Counted from the stretch's first letter, positions 1 to 7,187 are shown. The stretch is 64,000 nucleotides of DNA from SG-bin7 sp964498095 (GCA_964498095.1 CAZCFY010000016.1:1-64000), one strand, 5' to 3'. Notes: generated by a model not told the origin, from the letters alone. A program made the numbers and translations.

Positions 1-129
1 CGCCGGACTCACAAGAGCTCATTGACAGGTCTAGCCCAATCTCGGCGACGCTTTTTGTTGTTTTGTTCAAAGTATTTACGGTTTTTAGCGCAAAAACCCC
101 TGTGGCACGATTGCATATAAGTACTTAGG

Positions 130-654
130 ATGAAGCGCTCTATCTTATTGCTAATTTTAATTTGGTCCTCACTCTCTTGGGCCAGCGAATATAGTGATCT
201 AATAATTTCGACAAGTGAGTTTTTCAGGTCAAAATCGGATTTCACTTATTTCCATAAGGGATTCCCAGTTTACAGCCGCGAAAAAATATTTGTTAAGCAA
301 GGTGATATTGTCATTGCTGACAGAGGTTTCGAGTTAACGACGGCCGGACTGGCCACTTGTTCCGCTATCGCCATCTCGTTTGGCGAAAAAATTCTTCTAG
401 GCCATATCGACGCCCAAGAATCCCAATCTGCACTCATCGTTACTAAAATCAAAGAGCTATTTGGTGACACTCACCCTGAATCCGTAGAAATTCTCGTCCT
501 TGGCGGAGCGTGGGACAACACTTGGTCACTGCACAGAATTCGCGTCGCGCTAGAGGATCTCGGGCTCAGCAACAAAATTCGCTACCTCAGTGACGTCGGC
601 AGCATTCACAAAACATTTGGGGTCGGGTCGAATGGAACATTTTTGCTGAAGTAA
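130..654 (+). CDS. Exported CheD-like (deamidase-fold) protein
   Basis: The 174-aa product begins with a clear signal peptide (hydrophobic residues 4-17, cleavage near Ala18-Ser19). The mature part has the layout of CheD, the chemoreceptor glutamine deamidase: a Gly-Leu-Ala-Thr-Cys-Ser segment with Cys77, then a Gly-His-Ile-Asp segment with His92, a GGAW segment near 140, and a Gly-rich C-terminal strand. CheD uses a Cys-His pair about 17 residues apart; here the gap is 15. CheD is cytoplasmic, so a secreted version could not act on the cytoplasmic tips of chemoreceptors; it might instead modify extracytoplasmic or host/prey proteins, as Cys-His deamidases of related fold do. No chemotaxis genes are nearby. 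Assignment rests on pattern recognition only; an unrelated exported protein remains possible. Confidence 0.6.
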   Translation: MKRSILLLILIWSSLSWASEYSDLIISTSEFFRSKSDFTYFHKGFPVYSREKIFVKQGDIVIADRGFELTTAGLATCSAIAISFGEKILLGHIDAQESQSALIVTKIKELFGDTHPESVEILVLGGAWDNTWSLHRIRVALEDLGLSNKIRYLSDVGSIHKTFGVGSNGTFLLK

Positions 655-671
655 GTCCGGCGGCGGACTAA

Positions 672-815
672 CAAAAATGTTCCTGTCCCGGGACAGGAGC
701 GCCCGCGTTAAGGAAAGGGAACTGTTACCTAGTGCTTTCAGGGGTATGCCTAATTTTATACGTTCGGCGCCGGACGTATAAAACTAGGCAGAGGGGTTAA
801 ACACCACTCCCCGCA
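672..815 (+). repeat. Dispersed element, copy A
   Basis: Starts at CAAAAATGT, continues through the palindrome TGTCCCGGGACA and a GGAAAGGGAACTGTTACCTA segment, and ends with TTAAACACCACTCCCCGCA (797-815). Copy B at 1654-1800 has the same orientation and shares the first ~45 bases (about three-quarters identical) and the last 19 bases exactly, with a different middle. The two copies lie either side of the Doc module. Confidence 0.75.
747..790. repeat. Long imperfect palindrome inside copy A
   Basis: Arms TGCCTA/TAGGCA and TTTTATACGT/ACGTATAAAA surround a GGCGCC centre, giving a 44-base near-perfect palindrome. There is no U-run, so it is not an ordinary terminator on either strand, although it sits between two convergent genes and could stop transcription or pair as a cruciform. 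Confidence 0.75.
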
Positions 816-846
816 AACGAGACCAGAGGCGTTCTTTTACGAAGCG

Positions 847-1350
847 CTAGATAAAATCCGCATGTTCATCTTCGGGCTTAAAAGCTCCTTCAGACATAAA
901 TTCTTCAGAAATTTCGTACACATCCTCCGGCGATTTCAAAATTCCTACGTTGCGCTTTACTTTGTGGGCTTCGAACCAGTCTAACACTTCCCCTTTAGAA
1001 ATTTCACTCGCGGCAACACTCAAAATCAAATCTGCAAAGTCGCTCCGCTCATCATTAACTACGTATCTCAAATCCCAACCATTCATTTCCATAAAAGTTG
1101 CTGCTGTCATCGCTCCGGTTCTTTTATTGCCATCTTGAAATGCATGAGCTTGAGTTAGGTAAAACGCCATAGCACCGGCAAGGCCAGCGACTCCGCCGTG
1201 TTGAAATGGGAAGACACCCGGGTAAAATGCAGCATAAAGAGCACTTTCAATGCGCCCGCGATCGCGCACGAGATGTTCGTTTCCTGCCTCCGCACAGACA
1301 AGACGGTTGATGGCAATTACACTCTCAACCGTTGGCTGGAATATCTTCAC
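847..1350 (-). CDS. doc: Doc/Fic-family toxin
   Basis: The 167-aa protein carries the Fic-superfamily catalytic loop H-x-F-x-D-G-N-K-R at residues 69-77 (His69, Asp73, Arg77). Doc of phage P1 is a Fic-fold kinase that phosphorylates elongation factor Tu and halts translation; the HxFxDGNKR form with Asp and Lys is the Doc variant rather than the AMPylating HPFxxGNGR form. It is somewhat longer than P1 Doc (126 aa), mostly at the C terminus. Its GTG start overlaps the stop of the upstream antitoxin by four bases (GTGA), the normal coupling of a type II toxin-antitoxin pair. Confidence 0.9.
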   Translation of the reverse strand: MKIFQPTVESVIAINRLVCAEAGNEHLVRDRGRIESALYAAFYPGVFPFQHGGVAGLAGAMAFYLTQAHAFQDGNKRTGAMTAATFMEMNGWDLRYVVNDERSDFADLILSVAASEISKGEVLDWFEAHKVKRNVGILKSPEDVYEISEEFMSEGAFKPEDEHADFI

Positions 1351-1574
1351 TTTAATTTATCCATAGTTTTTTTATGTTTTTTATAAACTCTCTTAGCACT
1401 TTTCAAGAACATCGCTTCGTCGACGGGAACGAGTTCAATCGTTTGTGGTTCAGAGATAAATTTTTCGAGGGCAAGATTAACTAGGTCTGGAAAGGTAATA
1501 GAATTCTTTTTTAAATAGGCCTCAACTTGATCTTCGATCTTATCGTTTAAACGTATGGTCTTTGGAATACCCAT
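1347..1574 (-). CDS. Ribbon-helix-helix antitoxin of the Doc module
   Basis: A 75-aa protein opening with a short basic strand (IPKTIRLND, residues 3-11) followed by two helices, the ribbon-helix-helix DNA-binding layout. The Lys-rich C-terminal tail would be the part that binds and neutralises the toxin. It is first in a two-gene operon with Doc. The classical Doc partner Phd has a different fold, so this is an RHH-Doc pairing. The ATG at 1572-1574 follows a GAGGTG ribosome-binding site. Three 10-bp-spaced TACTACA repeats just upstream look like its operator, so it probably represses its own transcription. Confidence 0.85.
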   Translation of the reverse strand: MGIPKTIRLNDKIEDQVEAYLKKNSITFPDLVNLALEKFISEPQTIELVPVDEAMFLKSAKRVYKKHKKTMDKLK

Positions 1575-1597
1575 GGGTCACCTCGATATAACCATAG

Positions 1598-1624
1598 TAC
1601 TACATTCTACTACAAATTACTACA
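1598..1624. promoter_or_regulatory. Candidate RHH operator, three TACTACA repeats
   Basis: TACTACA occurs at 1598-1604, 1608-1614 and 1618-1624, a period of exactly 10 bp, about one helical turn. This lies 24 bp upstream of the antitoxin start. RHH repressors typically bind arrays of short repeats at such spacing, which would place several dimers on one face of the DNA over the promoter. Confidence 0.65.
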
Positions 1625-1653
1625 TTTAAATACGGACTAGCGGCGTGCGGTTG

Positions 1654-1800
1654 CAAAAATGTAGCTGTCCCGGGGACAAGAGCAGTCGCGTCGAGGAAGG
1701 GGACTTGGTGCTTGGCGGTGAAACTTGGGGGGACCCTCTGTCGGGATAGCGACCGTCGGTACGGCGTGTAGAGAGGGTTACTTAAACACCACTCCCCGCA
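1654..1800 (+). repeat. Dispersed element, copy B
   Basis: Second copy of the element at 672-815: CAAAAATGT start, a TGTCCCGGGGACA near-palindrome, AGGAAGGGGACT, and the identical 19-base end TTAAACACCACTCCCCGCA (1782-1800). Its centre contains a different pair of arms, ACCCTCT/AGAGGGT. It ends six bases before the stop codon of the HigA-like gene. Confidence 0.75.
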
Positions 1801-1805
1801 TCGAA

Positions 1806-2213
1806 CTAAAGCTGTAAAGCCGCGTCCTTAATTCCTTGAGTTAGTTTTTTGGTAGCAGCTACTGATAGAGCCGGAATTTCTATTACTTGATTTAAAAATA
1901 CTAAATATTCACGGACTTGAGCATCGTGTTCGCCCAGCGCTGATAGGTTCTTTAAAAGTTGGTCTACGGTAAACTTATTTATTTTATAATTCGTAATTTC
2001 AGATAGTCTTGGCACCGGAATATCGATCATTTTAGCGACGTCCTTTAGCTTAGCCTTCTTCGTCACTAAGTACTGAACAAAGTGCTTGCAAAGGCCGAGC
2101 TTAAATTTATCTTCCGTTGAAAGCTTAGACTTATCCGTAATATGCGTGAGGCGCTTCGCATTTTTCTTGGCTATTTCTTCAATCTTATTTAACTGCTTAG
2201 CTGAGTATCTCAT
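1806..2213 (-). CDS. HigA/XRE-type helix-turn-helix regulator (putative antitoxin)
   Basis: 135 aa from the ATG at 2211-2213. The middle (about residues 40-95) reads as an XRE/HigA-type HTH: a segment on avoiding or arresting repeats of the form DVAKMIDIP-x-PRLSEI, then a KFTVDQLLKNLSALG segment, close to COG5606-like antitoxins found next to RelE/HigB toxins. The start is chosen because the ATG overlaps the stop of the 59-aa upstream gene by one base (TAATG), indicating translational coupling. A longer GTG-start version would read 12 bases into that gene. Likely autorepressor and antitoxin. Confidence 0.75.
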   Translation of the reverse strand: MRYSAKQLNKIEEIAKKNAKRLTHITDKSKLSTEDKFKLGLCKHFVQYLVTKKAKLKDVAKMIDIPVPRLSEITNYKINKFTVDQLLKNLSALGEHDAQVREYLVFLNQVIEIPALSVAATKKLTQGIKDAALQL

Positions 2214-2392
2214 TAATTCCACCACGGAAACAAAGTTACCGTATAAATTTCATCTTCGATATCGTTATCAAGTTCATAAATTAAAATAAATTCCTTGCCA
2301 TAAAAACGGCCCGACACAGGACAATCAATTCTCACTTGGTAACGTGAAACTTGCTTTTTATGACTCTCTATTTCTCTTTCGCTACTTTTCAA
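2213..2392 (-). CDS. Small 59-aa protein, putative toxin partner
   Basis: A TTG start at 2390-2392 is preceded by a strong AGGAGAG ribosome-binding site seven bases upstream. The product is rich in alternating hydrophobic and charged residues and ends in aromatic residues (FPWWN). It sits directly upstream of, and overlaps by one base, the HigA-like gene: the toxin-first order of higBA. It is too short for a complete RelE/HigB toxin and I do not recognise a family. It may be an unclassified toxin, or the surviving part of one cut back by the IS481 remnant that begins ten bases upstream. Confidence 0.55.
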   Translation of the reverse strand: MKSSEREIESHKKQVSRYQVRIDCPVSGRFYGKEFILIYELDNDIEDEIYTVTLFPWWN

Positions 2393-2402
2393 TATACTCT
2401 CC

Positions 2403-2810
2403 TTATCGGCAAAGCCCTGCTCTTCGCTTTTCTAGAGCGAAAAGTCGTTTTTTAAAAGTTTCCAAATCGTGACGAAGCCAAATGCTACGGATGCCCGCCG
2501 GAGAGAGAAAGACACCAATTTTTCGAAGTTCATTGGCAGCCCGTTTTTGGCCAAAGGCTGGATTATCAGTTGCCATCTGCACGACTTGTCCTTCGATGGC
2601 TTCGTCGATTCGATTCTTTAAATTTGGTTTTCGGCGGGACTTCTCGACCAAGGCATCAACGCCTCCTTCATTCTTGAGCTCTTTGTATCGGTAAAACGTG
2701 TCACGGGAATATCCCATTATTTTACAAGCCTTAGAAACATTCTGAAGTTCTTCAGCCAGATTTAAAAGTCCTAGTTTGTTTGAAATAATTTTTTGTTGTA
2801 CAGTTTGCAT
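2403..2810 (-). pseudogene. Truncated IS481-family transposase
   Basis: The 135-aa reading frame matches the N-terminal half of IS481-family transposases: a CKIMGYSRDTFYRYKEL helix-turn-helix near residues 31-47, a second winged-helix segment, and the RSIWLRHDLETFKKRLFALE linker near 108-127. The RNase H-like DDE domain that should follow is absent; the frame leaves the family sequence after ALE and stops nine residues later. It cannot be an active transposase. The deletion joint lies close to the ribosome-binding site of the small gene downstream. Confidence 0.85.
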
Positions 2811-2876
2811 ACTCAGTTATCCTTCTGGGGATTCACCCCTTTTGTTTGTTAACGCCAAACAAAAGGGTAACTGAGT
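2811..2876. repeat. Nested inverted repeat upstream of the transposase remnant
   Basis: Perfect 12-bp arms CCCTTTTGTTTG (2837-2848) and CAAACAAAAGGG (2856-2867) around a 7-base loop are enclosed by outer arms ACTCAGTTA (2811-2819) and TAACTGAGT (2868-2876). No U-run follows on either strand. It begins at the start codon of the transposase remnant and may be part of the insertion sequence end, or a hairpin limiting read-through from the CBASS operon. Confidence 0.7.
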
Positions 2877-2944
2877 TTTCCACATCTTCGCTATACGAGA
2901 TGTGTCAGATCAAGTCGTAGCTTCTACATATAATCCTTGCAATT

Positions 2945-3676
2945 TTAAAAGAATTTCCTAAAGGGGTGAGGCCTTCTCATCTTTTTAGTAACTTTACCGC
3001 GACTACTAAGGGAAGCGATTTGCTTTTCGATTACAAGTTTTTTTACTGCTAGAATATCCGAAAGACTAACGTTCTCTCGAATGCAGCCGATTAATTTATC
3101 GTGGCACTCAAATGCCTTTCTTCCCGAATTGCAAAAACATTTTGTAGATCTCGGTGTCTTTTCTTTTAAAACTATTTCAATAAATTCTAAAATATGGTCG
3201 AGCTTAGTCGTTCCAAGTTTTTCTTCGAAATATTGAAGTTGTCCTTCCGTCTCATGGCGATAATCAACCCAGGGCCATTTTTTGAATTCTTCATAATAAG
3301 TTTGGGCTAAGAAAAATTGTCTCACAGGCCCATTCAAAAATTGTCCGAAAGGTGCTCCCACAGGCCAAATTTCCCAGCGCGCGCAAGACACAAACAAACA
3401 CGCAGCCCAGTTGAGAGACTCGCTCATATGACGATCTCTCGATCTTGGTATCTTTTCTTCAATTTCAAAAACAAGAGGCACAGATTTTGGAAAGTCATCG
3501 GGAAAAACTATTCGAATCTTATAAGACTCCAACACATTACCTTGGGCGATCACATCCCAATTTCCCGTTAGTACGTATTTGTCCCCCACCAGTGAAAGAA
3601 CCAATTCCTGATTTGACTCCCCAATTCCTGCTTTGACATCTTCTACCAAAGCGGGCTGCGATTCATACCAACGCAC
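2945..3676 (-). CDS. CBASS E2-like conjugating enzyme (type II-short, Cap2-like)
   Basis: The 243-aa protein has an E2/UBC-like core: YKIRIVFPDDFPKSVPLVF near 52-70, then a segment with Cys93 and Cys98 (LNWAACLFVSCARWEIWP) where the catalytic cysteine is expected. A Cys-rich element with Cys180, Cys182, Cys191 and Cys198 resembles an SEC-C metal-binding motif. In type II-short CBASS a lone E2 acts on the C terminus of the CD-NTase to raise its activity. It is third in an operon after patatin and CD-NTase, three bases after the CD-NTase stop, with GGAG before its GTG start. The neighbours make the assignment firm; which cysteine is catalytic is not certain. Confidence 0.85.
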   Translation of the reverse strand: MRWYESQPALVEDVKAGIGESNQELVLSLVGDKYVLTGNWDVIAQGNVLESYKIRIVFPDDFPKSVPLVFEIEEKIPRSRDRHMSESLNWAACLFVSCARWEIWPVGAPFGQFLNGPVRQFFLAQTYYEEFKKWPWVDYRHETEGQLQYFEEKLGTTKLDHILEFIEIVLKEKTPRSTKCFCNSGRKAFECHDKLIGCIRENVSLSDILAVKKLVIEKQIASLSSRGKVTKKMRRPHPFRKFF

Positions 3677-3679
3677 TCA

Positions 3680-4703
3680 TCAGCTCCAAGGTTTGATTGG
3701 ATTTTTAACTTCATTAACAGCACTTACAAGCAGCTCAGTTCGTGTCGAGTCTGTCTGCTTATCTTTGCTCAGGCTTTTCGCCGGAAAATCTTCGCCGAAA
3801 ATAGTTTTCATATTCCTACAAGCCTCGCTAACGTCACCTGTCGCGCCAATTTCTAAACTTTTTCTATAAAGATTATTGAAGCGCCCTTTTAATTCCGCCA
3901 TTGCATCGTCGCTAATCTTTCCAAATAGATCTTCAAATTCTTGGGTCGGTTTTTTTATAACGATCCTCCCAACACACGATGACGCTTTTAACGAAACTAT
4001 CTCCAATGCCTTTTGATCATTAGGAGAACCCGAGAAATCAATTTGCGGCCCAAGATTTTCCAATACGAAGAGTAAGAGCGCAAGGCCGATTGGCTTCTCG
4101 TCGCTCTCATATGGCATTGCAATGTCATTCCACCGCTTTAAATATCGTACTACTCGTGAAGCTTGGTCTGCACCGCCATCAATTTTTGTATTCTTGAACT
4201 TCTCAAGTCTCGCAAAAATAATTTCTTTTAGTCTTTTAGGTTCGCTTGGACGCCAACCACCGTCTTTCAGAGCAATCTGATGATTTTCTTTCTTATTATC
4301 TTTTTCCGCATTGGTTTTATATTTCGCGTAAACTACCAAATCGACATGATAGCCTTCCTGGTAATAGACTCTTATACAAGGCCCTCGTTAGCTCGGGTTT
4401 TTTCTTTGTATGCCCGTCGATCGCCTCAAAAACCCACTTCCGCAATTCTATGGCATTGGTGCCTTCGCTTGCCACCTCAAATTCCAATCCTACGTCGATA
4501 TCATGTTCAAGCTCTGCAATTGGCGCAATACCTACTCCATATATATAGCTTCCCTGATTTATCACTTGTGGCAAAGGACGCCCCTCTTCAGATAGTTTGG
4601 CTTTTATCTTTTCAACGAGAGCGTCGCGACTTGATCTCAAGCTCTCTTCCTCAACTTTAATATTTGTGTGAAACTTGAAAAACTCTTTATTTAGATTTGC
4701 CAC
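3680..4703 (-). pseudogene. CBASS CD-NTase split by a one-base frameshift
   Basis: Two overlapping frames together make one CD-NTase of about 340 aa. The first (GTG at 4703) contains the nucleotidyltransferase motif: Gly51-Ser52, then DID with Asp68 and Asp70. The second frame, in the next phase, carries the third acidic residue in GYHVDLVVYAKY and the helical C-terminal domain. The break falls at CCC on the plus strand, 4382-4384 (GGG on the coding strand): removing one base restores TRPCIRVYYQEGYHVD without a gap. CD-NTases make cyclic oligonucleotide signals on phage infection. The start overlaps the patatin gene by 17 bases. Either a recent inactivating mutation or an assembly error in a short G run. 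Confidence 0.85.
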
Positions 4704-5787
4704 CAGTAGCTCCTTTTTTTAGTTTAGGCATAGATTCAAAAATTCTTCCCAATATTTCGTAATTTTCAGTTTTGTTATTGATCATTCCATTTATTAACTC
4801 TGCATCTCGTACCGCGAGGTTAACGAGAGTTGTAATGGCGACCGGATCAACATTATCTAAATCAAGATGTTCCATTTGCTCGCCGGAAGGTGGCTCTTGA
4901 TGAAGTCTCTGAATGACGCATCTCTTTCCTAGTTTTGAAATTCCGTCTGCAATAAACTTAGCGGTATAAAAATGGCCGTTGGCCTGAGCATCCATCGAGG
5001 CGTGGAGTGGTTTGGTCCCACCTCTCCAAAACCAAATCCCGACATCAGAAATCTCCGCTGGAATCATTTTTCCCACAATTGCCGCTCTTGTCCCTATTGA
5101 GATAATTTCTACGTCACGATCCCCACACAAATGAAGTGCTTCAGCCAAACCAATTAAAACAGGATTATTTGCCCACAAACCTCCATCTATAAAAGAATCA
5201 ATTTTGTTTCCGTCAGGGTGCTCGAGCTTTGCAATTGGAAAATATGTTGGAGCTGCTGCCGAGGCCAAACAAATCTCGCTCAGCTTTCGCTTATTATCTA
5301 GATTTTTATTTTTAAAATGCGGAGTTTTAAATACTCTTGGTGTATGATTTGAAAGGTCTACTGAGGTTAAACAAAGGCCAATTTTCCTTTCGTTCCAAAG
5401 CTGCTCAACGTTCTTCCCTTCAAACAGCTCGTCTAAAATATCTTTCAAATCGGCATTTTTATTTGCAGAAGTGAAAGTGTTTTTCAACGCCCACCACAAA
5501 AATTTGAATTTCCCCTTGGGCTGTGGGTCAGTAAAAATCTTTTTTCCAGATTCTGAATAAATTCTTGCGACATCGCAAACGGGAATTCCATAAGCAAGCG
5601 CTGCCGCCAATATACCACCCGTACTGGTACCAACAATCAGGTCAAAAGCTGACCCGATATCCAAAGGATCTTTAAGAGAATACCTCTTTGACAAAGAATC
5701 TAAGACTGTCGCTGTATTAAGGCCTCTGATACCACCGCCATCAAGCGAAAGAACCCGGAATGGTTTTGCTTTTTCAGTAGCTGTCAC
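4687..5787 (-). CDS. Patatin-like phospholipase, CBASS effector (CapV-like)
   Basis: The 366-aa protein has the three patatin signatures: oxyanion-hole DGGGIRG at 16-22, nucleophile elbow GTSTGG with Ser55, and DGG with catalytic Asp201. Cyclic-nucleotide-activated patatins such as CapV hydrolyse membrane phospholipids and kill the infected cell. It is the first gene of the operon, followed by CD-NTase and the E2-like gene, which is a recognised CBASS arrangement. No signal peptide, consistent with action from the cytoplasm. It starts at GTG (5785-5787) with only a weak ribosome-binding site. Catalytic residues are intact, although its activating signal may be lost with the frameshifted synthase. 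Confidence 0.88.
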   Translation of the reverse strand: MTATEKAKPFRVLSLDGGGIRGLNTATVLDSLSKRYSLKDPLDIGSAFDLIVGTSTGGILAAALAYGIPVCDVARIYSESGKKIFTDPQPKGKFKFLWWALKNTFTSANKNADLKDILDELFEGKNVEQLWNERKIGLCLTSVDLSNHTPRVFKTPHFKNKNLDNKRKLSEICLASAAAPTYFPIAKLEHPDGNKIDSFIDGGLWANNPVLIGLAEALHLCGDRDVEIISIGTRAAIVGKMIPAEISDVGIWFWRGGTKPLHASMDAQANGHFYTAKFIADGISKLGKRCVIQRLHQEPPSGEQMEHLDLDNVDPVAITTLVNLAVRDAELINGMINNKTENYEILGRIFESMPKLKKGATGGKSK

Positions 5788-5923
5788 TTCAACTCAATTC
5801 TTGGTAACTATTTGATTTTTAAAGTCTTATTTGCTGTGGTTTCACGAAAATAAGTACGTTTAATCAATTTGAGTTGAGGAGTTATTTTGTCAAGTTATCC
5901 TCAAAAATAATCCCTTCCCAACA

Positions 5924-5963
5924 AAAACTATCCTCTTGCCCTTCAGGGCGGGAGGATAGTTTT
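5924..5963. terminator. Strong hairpin, probably bidirectional terminator
   Basis: Arms ACTATCCTC and GAGGATAGT with an inner GCCC-TTCA-GGGC stem are preceded by A-residues and followed by TTTT on the plus strand, so both strands have a stem plus U-run. It lies about 140 bp upstream of the CBASS operon start and would insulate it from upstream reading on either strand. Confidence 0.75.
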
Positions 5964-5980
5964 ACGGCCACCGCCTCCGC

Positions 5981-6260
5981 AACATCCCTAACCCCCGCAC
6001 TCTCCACCCAATTTCGCTAACCCCCCGCCCCCCCCCTCCTCCCAAAAAATAAAAAACCTACTTTTAAATCTAAATAAAACTTAGATGACCAACGAGCCCT
6101 CCCACAAAAAATAAATAAAAACCTCAATCCCCACCAAACCCCTCCCCCTTAAATCTACAGAAACCACTTAACCACCACCGCACCTCTCCCCTCCCCAAAA
6201 AGAATAAACCTTAAAACTTTCCACCCCCAAACCCATCCCAAAAAAACAAACCTCTTCCAC
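5981..6260. other. G-depleted C/A-rich non-coding tract
   Basis: In 6001-6250 only 9 of 250 plus-strand bases are G, and about 80 percent are A or C, with runs of up to nine C. The complementary strand is therefore G/T-rich with G-runs able in principle to form quadruplexes. No open frame with coding character is seen on either strand. The rest of 5788-6639 also shows no gene. Confidence 0.8.
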
Positions 6261-6308
6261 TCCCGACAAGCTTCAAGAGGCAGGTCACATCCGCTAAAAA
6301 CTTAAAGG

Positions 6309-6338
6309 TTCATTTTAACTTCTAGGAGTGGAGGATAT
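6309..6338 (+). repeat. Relic of the 3-prime end of an ORF6N-type gene (repeat 1)
   Basis: 30 bases beginning TTCATTTTAACTTCTAGGAG match 7158-7187 with one mismatch. In the downstream copy these bases encode the last residues (SF-stop) of the ORF6N gene plus its 3-prime flank. The similarity continues a little upstream (KLKGSF-stop against KLEDSF-stop), so this looks like the leftover end of a second, otherwise deleted, copy. Confidence 0.65.
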
Positions 6339-6639
6339 TTAGGCGAGCCTAGGCCACAAAACATTCTTTTATTGGACAAATCCACTTTCAATATCGAAAA
6401 TCATTTCCATGAAAGTCATCCACCGCGCGAGCGGTGTTACCCTAGGAAATAATGTGAAGGCGACCACTTCGTTTTGGCAGAGGCTTCCATCAAAACATAG
6501 CTGCTTCTTTATGGTAGCGCGCGTGCGTTAGTCCGCTTGGCGAATCCGACATCCAGATTTATTTCTCTCATCACAACCATAACGCTCAAAACGGCGTGTA
6601 CGAATCTTGCTTGGGCCTCGGAAACCCTTCGGAGCCCCA

Positions 6640-7167
6640 ATGTCAGAATCATCAGTTCAAGAAATCTCCCAAAAAATATTTATCATTCGCGGCCATTAAG
6701 TCATACTCGACTCTGACCTTGCCAAGATTTATGGAGTTCAAACAAAAAATCTCAACAAAGCGGTTAGACGCAACATCGATCGATTTCCGTCAGATTTTAT
6801 GTTCCAAGTTACTGAAAATGAAGCGGAATTTTTAAGGTTCCAAATTGGAACCTTACCCAAGGGAGGCACCCATTGGCGCTACCTGCCCTACGTATTTACC
6901 GAACACGGTGCCGCAATGTTAGCAACGGTTTTGAATAGTCCCATTGCTGTTCAAGCTAGTATTCAGATCGTTCGTGCATTTATCCGTTTGCGCCAGGTCA
7001 TGGCAACACACGCCGAACTTAAAGAAAAAATAGAAGAGCTCGAGAAAAAATACGATGCTAATTTCAAAGTCGAATTTGATGCAATTCGCGAGATGATGAA
7101 ACCGTCAGAGCCAAACCGAAGGAAAATTGGGATTATTTCTGAAGACAAACTTGAAGATTCATTTTAA
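6640..7167 (+). pseudogene. ORF6N-domain (KilA-N-associated) gene with an in-frame stop
   Basis: Reading from ATG 6640 gives a 175-codon ORF6N-family frame interrupted only by TAA at 6697-6699 (codon 20), within RGH-stop-VILDSDLAKIYGV, where relatives have RGHxVxLDxDLAxLYGV. The frame then continues intact through NLNKAVRRNIDRFPSDFMF, RYLPYVFTEHGAAMLATVLNS and IQIVRAFIRLRQ, and ends with a Glu/Lys-rich coiled-coil-like segment. ORF6N proteins are DNA-binding regulators common in phages and their bacterial remnants. A single substitution (for example AAA or CAA to TAA) explains the stop. A shortened product could start at the ATG at 6799, lacking most of the domain. Confidence 0.8.
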
Positions 7168-7187
7168 CTTCTAGGAGTGGTGGATAT
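7158..7187 (+). repeat. 3-prime end of ORF6N gene, second member of the direct repeat
   Basis: Matches 6309-6338 in 29 of 30 bases and overlaps the ORF6N stop codon. The 849 bp between repeat starts is a plausible tandem-duplication or excision unit. Confidence 0.7.

Noticed and set aside
9..245. 78-aa frame on the minus strand
   Set aside because: It overlaps the start and signal peptide of the plus-strand CheD-like gene, has no ribosome-binding site and no recognisable product.
660..1800. Integron attC sites around the Doc cassette
   Set aside because: The modules look cassette-like, but no matching RYYYAAC/GTTRRRY core pair with the right spacing is present in both copies, and gene orientations are mixed. 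No integrase is visible.
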